From Macrotis lagotis (Eukaryota; Chordata; Mammalia; Peramelemorphia; Peramelidae), in the NCBI RefSeq assembly GCF_037893015.1, contig NC_133666.1, positions 622,920,148-622,984,147 of the forward strand: DNA of 64,000 nt. The letters run 5' to 3'. Positions 1-12,269 of the stretch are shown in pieces. The notes under the pieces were generated by a model. That model was given only the letters and a program-made list of their open reading frames with translations. It was not told the origin of the DNA and did not search any database. The first letter of the stretch is position 1; every line of letters starts with the position of its first letter. The position numbers were made by a program, and so were the translations under genes.

Positions 1-553
1 TAATGTCAGGTTCCCAAATTCTAATTATATGTCTTCCTGTGATTGCTAAAAACAATTATAATAATAGAGATAGGAATTCCAAACTCATAAAACTCAGTTA
101 TAGATTGAAAATTTAGACTTTTGCCAACAGCATAAGCTGTAAAAACTATTAACTTTTACAATAGATTTGAAGTTTCATATGCAATTATCTTTTTTTATTA
201 CACTATATTATGGAAATGCTTGTTTTATTCCACAAATTAAAAACAAAATAAATTTTAAAATATATATTTCTATAGAATCCATTTGTTAAATGCCATAACT
301 TGGTAGAATGTCATCTGTCTGAAATTTTTAGTAGACTTATCTCCAAAACGTTCCTGATATCCTTATTTAAATGAGATAAAAAAATCTTTCTGAACCTCTG
401 GTTCCAAAATTCAAAACTCTTTGTTTACAATTTTCTTATCCACACTGTTAGTGCAAAGGAATTCCATCTTTTTTTTTTCAACATTCTACTTTTTCATCTC
501 TTATCTCTATTTACTTAAACTCTCTCTCTCTGGCAGTTATTTTTCCCCTTACA
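1..553. other. AT-rich stretch, no gene seen
   Basis: No open reading frame of note, no recognisable repeat family and no promoter-like GC content. Only short A and T runs are visible. Confidence 0.6.
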
Positions 554-621
554 ATGGACAAACTCCACCCTGCACCCTTCTTGTTACACTCTAAATTTAC
601 ATTTCATTTTGCCCTTACTAC

Positions 622-757
622 TTTTCTTTTCTTTTCTTTTCTTTTCTTTTCTTTTCTTTTCTTTTCTTTTCTTTTCTTTTCTTTTCTTTTCTTTTCTTTT
701 CTCTTCTTTTCTCTTCTTTTCTCTTCTTTTCTCTTCTTTCCTTTTCTTTTCTTTTTT
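622..757 (+). repeat. (CTTTT)n microsatellite grown from a SINE tail
   Basis: About 26 imperfect pentamer units, with some cuctt-type variants near the right end. It lies exactly between the left target-site duplication (about 612-628) and the body of the minus-strand SINE that follows, so it is the expanded poly-A tail of that SINE, as (AAAAG)n on the minus strand. The open reading frames it produces on both strands are low-complexity artefacts. Confidence 0.9.
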
Positions 758-895
758 CTTTGCAAGGCAATGGGGTTAAGTGATTTGCCCAAGGCCACAC
801 AGCTAGGTAATTATTAAGTGTCTGAGGCTGGAATTGAACTCAGGTCCTCCTGATTCCAGGGCCAGTGCTCTATTCACTGGATCACCTAGCTGCCC
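758..895 (-). mobile_element. tRNA-derived marsupial SINE
   Basis: On the minus strand this reads as the usual head (gggcagctaggtgatcc), a B-box-like gaattcaa...cc segment and the tail cattgccttgcaaag. The flanking copies cccttactacttttctt (612-628) and cccttacaacttttctt (896-912) are a target-site duplication with one mismatch, so both ends are defined. I would place it in the WSINE1/WALLSI-like group, but the subfamily name is from memory. Confidence 0.9.
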
Positions 896-1614
896 CCCTT
901 ACAACTTTTCTTAAGTCCTCATTTCCAACCATACTCTAGTCTAACATTCTATTAAATCTTTCCTGCATAGATTTCCTTCTACAATATCAATTAATTTCTG
1001 AATTATTCTTAAGTTGCAGTATCTATTTCAACTTAGTCAATTTAACTATTTATTTACCTAGACAACTAAATTTTGTTGAATTGTATCACAGTAGCTTCAA
1101 TTCTATTTATCATCTAGAAGGTGAAATAATCTTCTACTAGAACACTACAGCTACTCGCCTCAAGGAAGGAGAAAGAGGCCTGTGCTCTTTGCACTTAATT
1201 TCAATCCTAGATGCAAACCTCCAAAAATCCTCTAAGGAGGTTTTATCAATTACAAAAACTTTTAAACCATCCTATAATGATTTACAAGTAAAGATATATA
1301 CATTTTATTTACAAATTTTACTTTCTAAACTTCTACAATTTTTTTATGATGTCATAAACTTCTACAAAACAGGAAAAAAAGATTTCCTTCCATTTGTTTT
1401 CTCTCTATAAAGATAATCTACAGCCAAGGTAGTAAGGGCAGAGAAAAAGAAGGAATAGTTTTTCTTTGAGTAGGGGTATACCCAGCTACTGGCTGGGTTC
1501 TGCAGAGGCAGAGGCACCCAGAGGTCTAATAGATACTTGGAAATGGGGGTGGGGGCTTTAAGAGTCTTCTGGGAGCTATGGGTATCTAGAACAGGAGGAC
1601 TGGGAGTTTCTGGG

Positions 1615-1686
1615 GGCTTAGAAGAAAGTTCTGGAAGGCTTAGATTCTAGAAGGCTTAGAAGGAAGTTCTGGAGGCTTAGATTCTA
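1615..1686 (+). repeat. Two-copy tandem duplication, 38-bp period
   Basis: The segment beginning ggcttagaagaaagttctgg at 1,615 repeats at 1,653 with two or three differences. The rest of 900-1,800 is unremarkable, with no gene or repeat I can name. Confidence 0.8.
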
Positions 1687-1849
1687 ACAATATAATAAGT
1701 TTCATCAATTTCCTTTCATTTTCAACCATAAGCAAATACTGAATCAATCTTTTTTTTTAATGATCTCACACCACAAGAGGTAGAATCCATCTGTCAGGGA
1801 CAATTGATATTAAGTCCTTTTGATTTTTTTTTTACCTTTGTAACATCTC

Positions 1850-2685
1850 TAGCATATGCTTCCTTTTCTCCTCTGGCACTGACACCATCCTGGTTCAGGT
1901 TCTCATCACTGCACTGGACTAATGTAGTAGTTTTCTATTGGCCTCTCTACCTCAAATCTCAACCTGCTCCAGTCAGTCTATCCTTCATCCAGCTGTCAAA
2001 ATAATATACTTAAAAGCACAGGTCTGACTTATCATTCTCCCCCTCCCCCATTAAATTCCAGTGCCTCCATATTACCTCCAGAATCAAATATAAAATTTAC
2101 CGTTTGACATTTTGAAGCCCTCCAGAAGCCCTCTTCTTCCCTTTCCAATTTCCTTATACTTTATACCTGAAGCCCACTACCATACCCCATACTCTGAAAA
2201 TCCAGTGACTCTAGCCTTTTTTTGCAGTTCCTTACCTAAGAAAATCCTTTTCCCAGTTTATGTCACTTTCACTGATTATCCCCCACCCCCCCTTTCTGGA
2301 ATGCTCTCTCTCCTTTGTACCTATCTGGTACCTACCTGGCTTCTTTGGTATTCTCAAGTCTCAGTTAAAGTTGTGTCTTCTTCACGAAACCTTTCACCAT
2401 CCTCCTTAATCTTCATACCTTCCTTCTGAGATAATCTCTAATATAAATTGTATCTATTATTTACACATAGCTGTTTGCCTGTTGTCTACTCCATTCAAAT
2501 GTGACATTCTAGAAAGCAGGTTCTGGTTTTTTGTTTTTGTTTGGCTTGGGCTGCAGTGCGGGTGGCTTTTTGTTGTGGTTTTTGCTTGCTCAGTTGGTTT
2601 GGTTTGGGTTTTTTGCACTATTTTATATCCCCAATATTTGACAAAGTACATAGGACTTCTTAAATGCTTACTGATTGATTGAACC
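1850..2685 (+). mobile_element. LINE-2 (L2) 3' part, plus strand
   Basis: The text follows the mammalian L2 3' region in order: the cctggttcaggt...ctattggcctc segment, the cactgcctccatattacctccag segment, then ctggaatgctctctctcc, and an end like taaatgcttactgattgattg near 2,680. L2 is an old CR1-clade LINE. A reading frame of 105 codons inside it is a remnant or chance, not a gene. Confidence 0.75.
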
Positions 2686-2689
2686 AGTC

Positions 2690-4440
2690 AGTATTCTTGC
2701 CACAGTATCATCTCTGTGTCTGGATTATTGCCAGATTTCCAAAGAAAATTTACTTTGCATATTCCTTGACTGTCTCTTATTGCCAAGTCCAAGGTTTTGG
2801 CAACAGGCCTGAGTACAAAATTAATCTCTGAGATTAAATGGAATATTAATTGAAATATTAAAATGTAAAATCTATGATACATCAACAGCTCTGGACTCCC
2901 TTTTCTCCTTTCTCTCCACCTATGAAGAAGAGTTAAGCATTAATCTAGCAATTAAGAGAATTAATTAAAAGAAAATTAAGCCCATGGTCACATGGCTAAT
3001 AAATGTTATTGTTGGAATTAGAACCTATGTATCCAGATTGTTTGTCCCATTGTATCAGGCTCTTATGTTGGATCATTCCACAATTAATATTTTATTTTCA
3101 CTGGGCAGATCCCAAGCAGATAGGACACAATCAGGTCCCCATTCTATAATGCCTCAATAAATACTCCTCCCTCTGGGAGCTCATAGGCTTTTAGGGTATA
3201 TTGTAGTAATACTGCAGAAGTCTCATAAGAACACAGAGTCATGGAGATTGGGAAAATGGAGAGAACACTTCTGGAGAAGGAGGAGGCATAGTAGCTCAGA
3301 CTTGAAAGATGGTTAGAATTTCATTAAATGGAAATAGGAGAGAAGAAGAGTGTAGTTTCATGGAGAAAGAATAAAATAAGCAAGTGTAGATATGTGGGGC
3401 AGTGAGGAGGAAAAAACAATTCCATAGATATTTATCGAGTCACCTTTGAGAAAGAGCCTGGCATTGTAAAGATAGAGAAGAACATCTTGGTGTTAGGAAG
3501 ACCTGGGTTCAAATTTTGCTGATGTATACTAGCTATATGACCACCAACAAATCACTTAACCTCTCAGAACTCCAGACAGATAAGATTATAAATTACATAC
3601 TACCACAGTTACAACAGTGGCAAGAGTTTCCAGACAAGATCTCCCTATACTATTGAAATCACAGGCCTGAATTGGGGCAGGGAGAAGGGGAAGAGGTAAA
3701 ATAGAAAGTTGCTGGAGTCTTTGGAAGAGGGGAAATGTGCTTTAGGAAGACTCTGTAGTTCTATGGAAGATCATTGGAGACAGGTGAGATGAAGCAGAGA
3801 GGAAAAATCTTAGGTCTGGTAAATGGTCTGACCTAAGAAGCAAATCAAGAAGGAGAAAATTTAAAGTTTATTGTAACATCAAAGCAAAAAAGTATAGAAT
3901 GTGACCAGACAATGAAATTCCAACCCTCATGTCCTTTTATAGATGACTTTTCATAATAAGAATAAGACAATCCTCATCGGTACACAATTGTTGAAAACTG
4001 ACATCATAGGTTGATGTCTTGACTCACCCATGAATTGAATTTACGTGAAGTAGAGTCTTTCATTGTGGAGAACCTCTAGTTAGTGATGCTGAAACCTTCC
4101 TGTGAGAAAACTTTGCTCAGTTTAGTAAATCATTTTTCCAGTAATGAGTTCATTTGGTGAAAATTCATTCAGGCCTAATGAAACCAGTTCTAATAATATT
4201 AGGACTATAAGAAGAACACCACATTAAGAACCTATAGTACACTTGAATATTCAGAGAATATCAGTTTTTACATAGCACTTGCACCTTCTATCTTCACCCA
4301 AAGTTTGAATCTGATAAGGACAATGCCATCAACAGGTTAAATGAGGGATCTTTAAAAGGTCCATGAGGGTCTGCCTTGGCAAAGAAACTCTCACCTACCT
4401 TACTCACATAGATATGTTAAAATTGGGGGTGGGGTGGAAG
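2690..4440. other. Unassigned intergenic DNA with one MIR-like fragment
   Basis: A MIR-like SINE remnant lies at about 3,450-3,590 (gttaggaagacctgggttcaa, then caaatcacttaacctctcag). The rest is unique-looking AT-rich sequence with no frames worth calling. Confidence 0.5.
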
Positions 4441-4444
4441 ATGC

Positions 4445-5815
4445 AATTTAAAATTCTTTAGATTTTTTAAAAATTTATTTATTTTTGAACTTTACAATTT
4501 CCCCCCTAATCTTGCTTCCCTCCCCCTCACTCCCCACAGAAGGCAGTCTGAAAATTTTTACATTGTTGCTATGCTATACATTGATCAAAATTGAATGTGT
4601 TGAGAGAGAAATCATATCCTTAAGGAAAAAACAAAATATAAGAGATAGCAAGATCACATAATAAGATAATTTTTTAATTAAAGGTAATAGCCTGGTCTTT
4701 GTTCAAATTCCACAATTCTTTCTCTGTATACAGATGGTTTTCTCCATCACAGATATGCCAAAATTGTCCCTGATTGTTGCACAGATGAAATGAAAAAATC
4801 CTTTAAGACTGATCATCAACCCATGTTCCTATTAGAGTGTAAATGTTCTGGTTCTGCTCATCTCACTCAGCATCAGTTCATGCAAATCCTTCCAGTCTTC
4901 TCTGAATTCCCATTCCTCATGGTTTCTAATAGAACAATAGTGTTCCATCATATACATATACCACAATTTGTACAGCCATTCCCCAATTGATGGACATTCA
5001 TTCTATTTCCAATTCCTTGACACCACAAACAGGGTTGCTATGATTATTTTTGTACAAGTGATGTTTTTATCCTTTTTCATGATCCCTTCAGCGTATAGAC
5101 CCAGTAGTGGTATTGCTGGATCAAAGGGTAAAGACATTTTTATTGCCCCTTGGGCATAATTCCAAAATACTCAACAAAAAGGTTGGATGAGTTCACAGCT
5201 CTATCAAAAACACATTAGTGTCCCCAATTTCCCATATCCCTTCCAACATCGATCATTGTCCTTTCCGGTCATATTGGCCAGTCTGAGAGGTGTGAGGTGG
5301 TACCTCAGAGATGCTTTAATTTGCATTTCTCTAATCAGTAGAGATTTAGAACAATATTTCATATGATTATGGATCACTTTGATTTTCTCATCTGTAAATT
5401 GCCTCTGCATATCCTTTGACCATTTGTTAATTGGGGAATGGCTTGTTTTTTTATAAATTTGACTAAGTTCTCTATATATTTTAGAAATGAATCCTTTGAC
5501 AGAAATGAATTGTTTTTCAATGTACACATTTCTTTTGATCTTGGTTACAAGTGTTTTTTTTTTCTGTGCAAAATCTCTTTAATTTAATGTAATCAAAATT
5601 ATCTAGTTTGTCTTTAATGATGTTCTCCATCTCTCCCTTGGTCATAAACTGCTTCCCTTTCCATAGATCTGACAGGTAAACTATTCCTTGATCTCCTAGT
5701 TTGCTTATGATACTGTCATTTCTGTCTAAATCCTGTACCCTTTTTGGTCTTGGTATAGGGTGTGAGATGTTGGTCTACTCTAATTTTCTGCCATACTAAC
5801 CTCTAATTTTCCCAA
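4445..5815 (-). mobile_element. L1 3' end (ORF2 C-terminus and 3'UTR), 5'-truncated
   Basis: On the minus strand this is the end of L1 ORF2 and the 3'UTR. Recognisable text includes caattggggaatggctgtac, the catttacactctaataggaac block and a final aaaataaataaattttt near 4,460. The order matches known L1 3' ends, including the segment equivalent to the human catggaatactatgcagcc block. It is truncated at its 5' side near 5,815. Not coding today. Confidence 0.85.
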
Positions 5816-5819
5816 CAGT

Positions 5820-6230
5820 TTTTTTTTTAGGTTTTCGCAAGGAATGGAAGGTTCTCTGCATTTTTCCTCTGGTTTCTTGGAAGATTCGCCACCTTTGGTG
5901 GCGTTATTCTGTTGTTTTTTTGTCTTTGTGTAATGTTTAAAGCAGAGTGGGGTTCCCCAGATTTTTGGGGGGGGCCTCTCTGGTTCTAAATCTCTGACTC
6001 CGTTTATGTGTCTATATGTGTTTGCTTTAAAATACAGGTAGAGAGAAGCTCTCAGCTCTCTCTCAGGCTTGCTGTTCTCTGTGTTCTGATTGGCCAATCT
6101 TCTTTCCATTCTCTCTTTTCAAAATTAGATCTTCTTTTTTTCCCCAAAACTCATGATTGGAGCCCAAAAAGGAGATTTTCCTGAGAATCATGTTGTTTTT
6201 GGAGGAGAAGGGGTTCTATTATTTTTTCTT
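5820..6230 (-). repeat. Unidentified retroposed sequence ending in a SINE-like tail
   Basis: Read on the minus strand, it ends in ttgcgaaaacctaaaaaaaa, the same 3' tail as the local tRNA-SINEs, but the body is not that SINE. It contains a perfect hairpin, cgccacc-ttt-ggtggcg (5,887-5,903), and a palindromic double CCAAT box (attggccaat, near 6,088). A 109-codon minus-strand frame (5,780-6,109) covers it but matches nothing I recognise. It could be an LTR piece or an unclassified LINE or SINE end. Confidence 0.4.
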
Positions 6231-7630
6231 ATTTTATAGTGTTTCTTTTCTGGTCTGATAGACTAATAGAATTTTATTTACTGATTTGGCAAATTATACT
6301 TATGGGGGACCTAAGAGAAATTGAAATTGTCCCTAAAATTATTTTTGGACTGGTCTTAATTAGCATGATAAATATATATATATATATATATATGATAAAA
6401 AAATTTGGGGGGTGAACAAGGAATGATAAACAGTAAAGTTATATAATTAGTGTACACTATCTTGATATCTCAAAATGTGAGGAATCTCCAATTCCCAGAA
6501 CATCATTTTGTCAGTGAGGATAGAAAGCTCTTCTAAATTAAAGCACTAAGAAGTTAGAATAGCACTGATACAGATAAGAAGATTTGCAAACTTTTATACT
6601 TTGAAAAGGAAAATAATTTAGGGTAATTTTGAATATGAGTTTGGAATTTATAAGATTATTAAGAGAACTATATAGAAAATTTTGGAAACATCTAGCCTCA
6701 AGAAATTGTTATGTATTACAGAATTTTAGGGAGTAAAGCAAACATACATTAAATTGAAATGTGGTATGTATTAATTAGTAAACTTTGTATAAGAACAGAT
6801 TCAGACAATTTTTTGAAACTTTAATATTGTGTTACAGTAACAAAAAATGGATGAATTGAAGTAACATCCATCACCTTTCTAAAGATTTGTTATAAAGACA
6901 ACTTGAGAATAATACCTTGCCAACAAGGTTATATTTCTCAAAGTCTTTTGGCTCAGAGATTGTGAAAAGCTGTCTTCTTCCACCTAGTGTTTCTTAAAGG
7001 GAATATTTATATGTATGATCAAAGTAACTTATTTAATATCTGTTATTTAAGAAGGAGAAATTATATATGTATCCTGTAACCCTGGCATTGGTAAAAGTTT
7101 TACATTGAATTTTTTGAAATTATTTTATATATAAAACTACATTGGATTTTTTGAAATTATTATATATAAAACTAAATTCATAGAGAATCTTATTTTCTTT
7201 TTGAAAATAAAAGAATATTTGAGCATGAGGAAAATAAGCTTATAAAACAGCGATGTGAAAGAAATTTATGTGTAACAGATATTTAGTTATAAGGTTAACT
7301 TTAAGAGAATGAGATGTCAGCATGGAAACATGTTTCATGTAGGTTAAGAATTTAATGTTTTAATTTTAAAAAAGCAAAAATGGTAACTTTAGAAGAAGGT
7401 TGTATAAGAAATTGGAAAATTATAGCTTAACTGGAATTATTTCCAATAATACTGAACAAATGTGAGAGGCTTTGAAAAATGATTGGGAGATTGAAAATTA
7501 TGTAACCCCATAGTTAGGCAATTTACTGATGAGCAAGATGTTGAAAAGTTATATGATCTAGTTTTATCAATATGAGCTACTTTACTGTAATGATGTCAAA
7601 GCCTGGAGTTAATGATTGATTGCTCTATAG
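6231..7630. other. Very AT-rich stretch, unassigned
   Basis: Contains a short (TA)n run near 6,370-6,393. It may be worn 5' sequence of the retrovirus that follows, but I cannot show homology and do not extend the element into it. Confidence 0.4.
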
Positions 7631-7639
7631 AGGTAATGA

Positions 7640-10450
7640 GGGAAAATATCCGAAGTTATGATACTCTTAAGTTTCCTGAAATTTTTGAACAATGCGATGG
7701 ACCTTGTTCTAGACCTGTGGGTCCAAGTATAAATGCAATTAAAAAAAATAATTTTTTAATCAAAACAAAAGAATGAATTATATGCCTAATTAATTCTATT
7801 AATAAAACAGCTACAAACCCTTGACATTTTTTATGGATAGTAAGTATAGTTATCATGTGGTCAGATACATAGAAACAGCTTTTGTTAAACATAGCACTGA
7901 TGAAAAATTATATCAAGTCTTTAAAGAATTACAAGAAGTTATAAGAGATAAATATAATCCTTTTTGAATATATACATTCCCACACTGAATTGCATAGGCC
8001 TATATATGAAGGCAATCATAGGGCTGATCAATTAACCCTTCTACTCTTATAAGCTTAGTAGAAGAGCAAGCTAGGCAGTGTCACGAAAAATTTCACTAGA
8101 ATGTCTCTTTATTAAGGAAAGAATTTAAAGTCACCAGAGAGCAAGCAAGGAATATAGTAATATCCTGTCATATTTACCTACCCCTCCAAATTCTAAGAAT
8201 CCTAGAAGCCACATTCCTAATGAATTGTGGCAGATGGATGTGACTCTTATAATCTTTTGGAAAAAAAATGAAATTCATTCATGTTACTGTAGATACATTT
8301 GATTCATGTGCAATGGCAACAGCACATAGTTCAGAGGCTACACAAGGTGTGATTGATCATTTATGCCATTGTTTTGCTATTGTAGGGATACCAAATCCAC
8401 ACAAACAGATAATGGCCCTAGATATACTTCTATGGCATTTAAACAATTCTGCCTATATTACAATATAAAGCATATTACAGGTATTCCCTATAACCCCACT
8501 AGTCTAGATTTAGTAGAAAGAAAACATAAGGATCTTAAGAGATTTCTGGAAGTGCAAAAGAAGGGGGAATATATAGGGACAAAGGAGAAACAAGGAAGGA
8601 GAGTAAATCTTGCCTTATATACCATGAATTTTTTAACATTGCATAATAAATAATTAACACCTGAAGAAAGATTTTTTTAAGGATATGCAACATGAAGAGA
8701 AGGGCATGTTCATGTGGAAGGATCCTAGGGCATCAACAATGAAAATGACTGGATCCATTATTAACGTGGGGTCGAGGGTATGCTTCTGTTTTGTCCACAG
8801 ATGGAGAAACTGTTTGGGTACCAGAAAGAAGCATCAGACCGTGCAGCCCAGATGAGTCAAGTAATACAGAAAATGAATAACTTGCACTTAAGAAGTTGAA
8901 AAGGAAAAGATGAGAGGAGAATACGTCATGGACATATGGGACAATTTATGATGCTTATATTACTCAGGAACAATTTGGAGACTGTAAAAGGAATTGAATA
9001 TTGGACCTATGTTCAAGAGAATATGGATGAAATTGGATTAATTGGGGAAGCTGAAGATTGTTGGATATATAACAAAGTTTCTACTGGAGATATCAAAGAA
9101 GAGAAGCTGAAAAGGATATTTAGGCATATTTTTTCTGGTTTAAATACTGTGACACATATATGTTTTTGTAAAATGTGTATTGTTGAACCATGTGTTAAAT
9201 TAAGTAAAATTAGACATTCAACTCATCCAAATATTTATAACATGGGAACATTTAGGACCTTAGAAATATCAGAAATTCCATTTGTAGAAAGTATTGAAGG
9301 AAGAGGGATATAATGTTAACTGTTACAATTGCACTATTCAAGCATGTGGAATAAGGAAGTGGAGGATGATGTTGTTGTTTGCATAATAAGACAACCAAAA
9401 TTTGCTATAATACCTACCAAGGTAGAAGGCTGGTATATGTCTCTTGCTGATGAGTTCTTAGAAAATACATTAAAGAAAATTAGGCAGAAGATATATGTTA
9501 GTTGTATTGTATTTGGGATATTAAGTATCATGGCAGCCATTGTAGCAGTCACTTCAGTGACTATTTCTGTACAAGTAGGGAATAAGGAAAAAATAGAAGT
9601 CAAATATATTCAAGAATTATCTGAAAATGTTACTAGAACATTGAAGGCTCAAGAGAGAATTAATGAAGATCTTTACCATTTGATTAATGCATTACAAAGT
9701 TCTGTAATGAACACAAGGGACAATTACAATATGATTATAGATTTTCTACTATTTGTGTTATAATACCTCACTTATTCCATGGGATAATATATAAGGTTAT
9801 TTGAATAGAATATAATATAATGATTACATAACTATGGATATGAATCAATTGCATAAAATTGTTAATGATATTGCATTGGCACCTAGAATGGAAATGGACT
9901 CATGATAGTTTAACTTTGTTGATAGGTTTCATTCTTATGAACCTGTTAGTGAGCATGCTTCCTGGTATCTTTGCATTACTGTTGATATTGTGTATTATAC
10001 CCACTTGTATTAAATTCCTTTTGTCACTGGGACAAAATATAGATGTCCTAACACAGATCCTAAAACTTCAGCATGTCTAAGAAGGGGGAATCTGTAGAGG
10101 ATCAACCCCAGGGAGTGATATTCACATATACTTAGTGACTTTTTCCATCAAAGATATGTGTGGATTATTGCTCATTCTATGGATCCTTTGGCTCACCAGT
10201 GAACCCTGACCTAGGATAACCTGTGGCTCCAGAGGTGGTTGTAAAAGGTTTCTTTCATAAATTTACCCAGGAAATTGTAAAACTGGGTCTCTTTTAACTG
10301 GTCATTCCTGAGATGTTTTTTCTATAAAAAGTCTGAGTTTCCAAAAATAAAGTTGGTAGATTTTCACTTCCCAACCTTTCGTGTTTGGGTATGTTTGTCT
10401 ACCCAACCTGACTCTCAGAAATTCATGTCCAGGCCCACACCAGAGCTATT
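7640..10450 (+). mobile_element. Class II (betaretrovirus-like) endogenous retrovirus, broken fossil
   Basis: Parts in order, with rough spans: the end of RNase H (about 7,800-8,050); integrase with its HHCC zinc-binding region, catalytic core (TDNGP and GIPYNP-type text) and the terminal WGRGYA...WVPE block typical of class II elements (about 8,040-8,880); envelope surface and transmembrane remains (about 8,930-10,085); a polypurine tract (about 10,081-10,092); and a 3' LTR. I found no gag, no 5' LTR and no primer-binding site, so the 5' half is lost or unrecognisable. It is clearly broken, with on the order of ten or more breaks, and looks old. It is not a functional gene set. Confidence 0.8.
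10093..10450 (+). repeat. 3' LTR of the class II retrovirus
   Basis: Starts with TG immediately after the polypurine tract. It carries a TATA-like tataaaaag near 10,323 and a polyadenylation signal aataaa near 10,345, in the normal U3-R order. The exact right end is uncertain (10,440-10,455). No second copy occurs in the window, so age cannot be read from LTR divergence. Confidence 0.7.
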
Positions 10451-10599
10451 GCGGGTGATACTTTCCAATTCCTCCTATACCCACTGATGAGGTAAGAAGA
10501 ATATCAATTATATATATGAAATCAGAGAAAAAAATTTCAGTACTAGTTATGGCAAAATTAGTAAGAAAAATAAAGATTAAAAAATACCTCAATTTACAT

Positions 10600-11430
10600 T
10601 TAGCTCATAGTTTGCTCTCTAAAGCTGTATAGTATGTTTCACCATGAACACCTTGGAATTACTTTGATTGGAGTAGTCTTTGACAGTTGATCATCATTAC
10701 AATATTGCTGTTATTGCCCCCACAGTGTTCTTTGGAGTCTCTCAAACACTGAACTAGCTCTGACAATGCATTCATCACTATCATTACCTATATGTGCATC
10801 CATGGAAAGTATGCACCTGAGGCAGTGAACTTCAACTACAGCATCCATTTACTATAACTGATGGTTCCATATATGGATGGTATGGTTTTGGCGGATAAAG
10901 AACCCACTTTTTTCTCTGTGTTAATTGTCAGACTAAAGTAATCACAAGCAACAGAAAATTGATCCATATACTGCTGCAGGCTGCATTGAATGTATGATCA
11001 TTTGAGAATTAAAGTTGCTACCAATTCTCTCAACACTTTAGCCTGGACTTGTAGCCTTTTCAAGTTAATAATTTACTGAAGTAGTTGTCCTAGGTGACCT
11101 TTCAGTGTGGTAACCGATCTTTTAATATCATTGAAGGCATCTGACCAAATTGCTGAAAATCAAAGGAAAAATCATACAATTCTGCTCCACTCCATTGATG
11201 ACTAGGAAAATACCAGAACCCAAGTAAGCATGCCCTTGTGGAACTAGTGTAAAATACTGATAAACTTCTCCAGGTAATGAAATTTTGCTATGATCTTTCA
11301 TGAACACAAGTAGAAAATTTAAAGTGTTGATGAGATCAACATTGTGTACAGACTTCTATTCAGAGAAGTTCTGGAGTAGTTGGGCAGCAAACACCATATT
11401 AACCACTCCTTGGTTTTTTGTTTTATTTTG
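10600..11430 (-). mobile_element. RTE-clade LINE fragment (reverse transcriptase)
   Basis: Minus-strand translation across several frames gives text in the order expected for an RTE-type reverse transcriptase. First comes a KFISILHQFHKGML-like segment, then NGVEQ, then SDAFNDI, then CDYFSLTINTEKK, then VKFTASGAYFPWMHIGND and finally RASSVFERLQRTLW. The last two correspond to the FTYLGSTLSRAVHIDDEV and RIAKASSAFGRL blocks of this clade. It is heavily decayed, with several frame changes and stops, and lies directly 3' of the retroviral LTR. Confidence 0.65.
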
Positions 11431-11499
11431 TTTTCTGTTTTTGTTTTTCTAAAACCACCCTAGCTCTCAGATAATCATCTTCCAGATGAAGGATCAGCT

Positions 11500-11925
11500 G
11501 ATTAAGGAGGATAGCAAACCTCAAGCCTGTGCTCAACAGGTCAAATGTGACCTAGAGGTCTTGACCTAATGCTACTGAGTTTGCACAATTAGGTAATTGA
11601 ATATTGACCCACACACCCCCTGTGATGATTTGGGTTCATTAGCATATCATGCGTTGGGATGATGTGGGGGGGATCATATTAGGGGCATGTCATGGAATGA
11701 GTGGACCTCTTAGATTGTAACTCAAACTCTGAGAGCCTATCAAAATCCAAGAGGGAGGGGAAAGAGCTTCTGAAGATCATAAATTACCTGACTTCCAAGA
11801 GCAATTCATGCCTCACGTCCAGGTGAAGTACCCATACCTTGTAAGGTATATCTTGCAAGGTTCATGAATAAAATGTACCATTTTCTCTCACTCTAGCAGG
11901 TTTCTCTTTGCATTCATTTATAACA
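11500..11925 (+). repeat. Possible solo LTR
   Basis: A stretch with a late polyadenylation signal (gaataaaatgtacc, near 11,867) followed by a tctctcactctagcaggtttctc segment, as in R-U5 of many LTRs. It ends where an L1 3' fragment begins. I could not define terminal TG/CA ends or a short target duplication, so this is a weak call. Confidence 0.35.
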
Positions 11926-12265
11926 ATAGACTTGCTCATTCTACCAGTGCAATGACCAGGGACAATATTGGGATATCTGCAATGGAGAATACCATCTGTA
12001 TCCAAAGAAAGAATTATGGAATTTGAACAAAGACCAAAGACTATTACCTTCAAATTAGAAAAACAAAAAACCATTATCTTATTATGTAATTTTGCTCTCT
12101 CATACTTTATTTTTCTTCCTTAAGGATATGATTTCTTTGTCATCACATTCAACTGAGATAAATATATAACATGAAAACAATGCAAAGACTAACAGAATGC
12201 CTTCTGTGGGGAGTGGGGCGAGGGAAATGTAAAAGTCAAAATAAATAAAATCTTTCTAAAAACAA
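11926..12265 (+). mobile_element. L1 3' end fragment, plus strand
   Basis: Matches the L1 3' end at 4,445-4,760 in opposite orientation: ctgtatccaaagaaagaatt, tggaatttgaacaaagacca, ttccttaaggatatgatttc, ccttctgtggggagtggggc and an A-rich end near 12,265. Confidence 0.85.
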
Positions 12266-12269
12266 ACGC

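Noticed and set aside
554-817. Open frames of 60-87 codons on both strands across the CTTTT array
   Set aside because: Pure low-complexity translation (Phe/Leu/Ser or Lys/Glu/Arg repeats) of a microsatellite and SINE.
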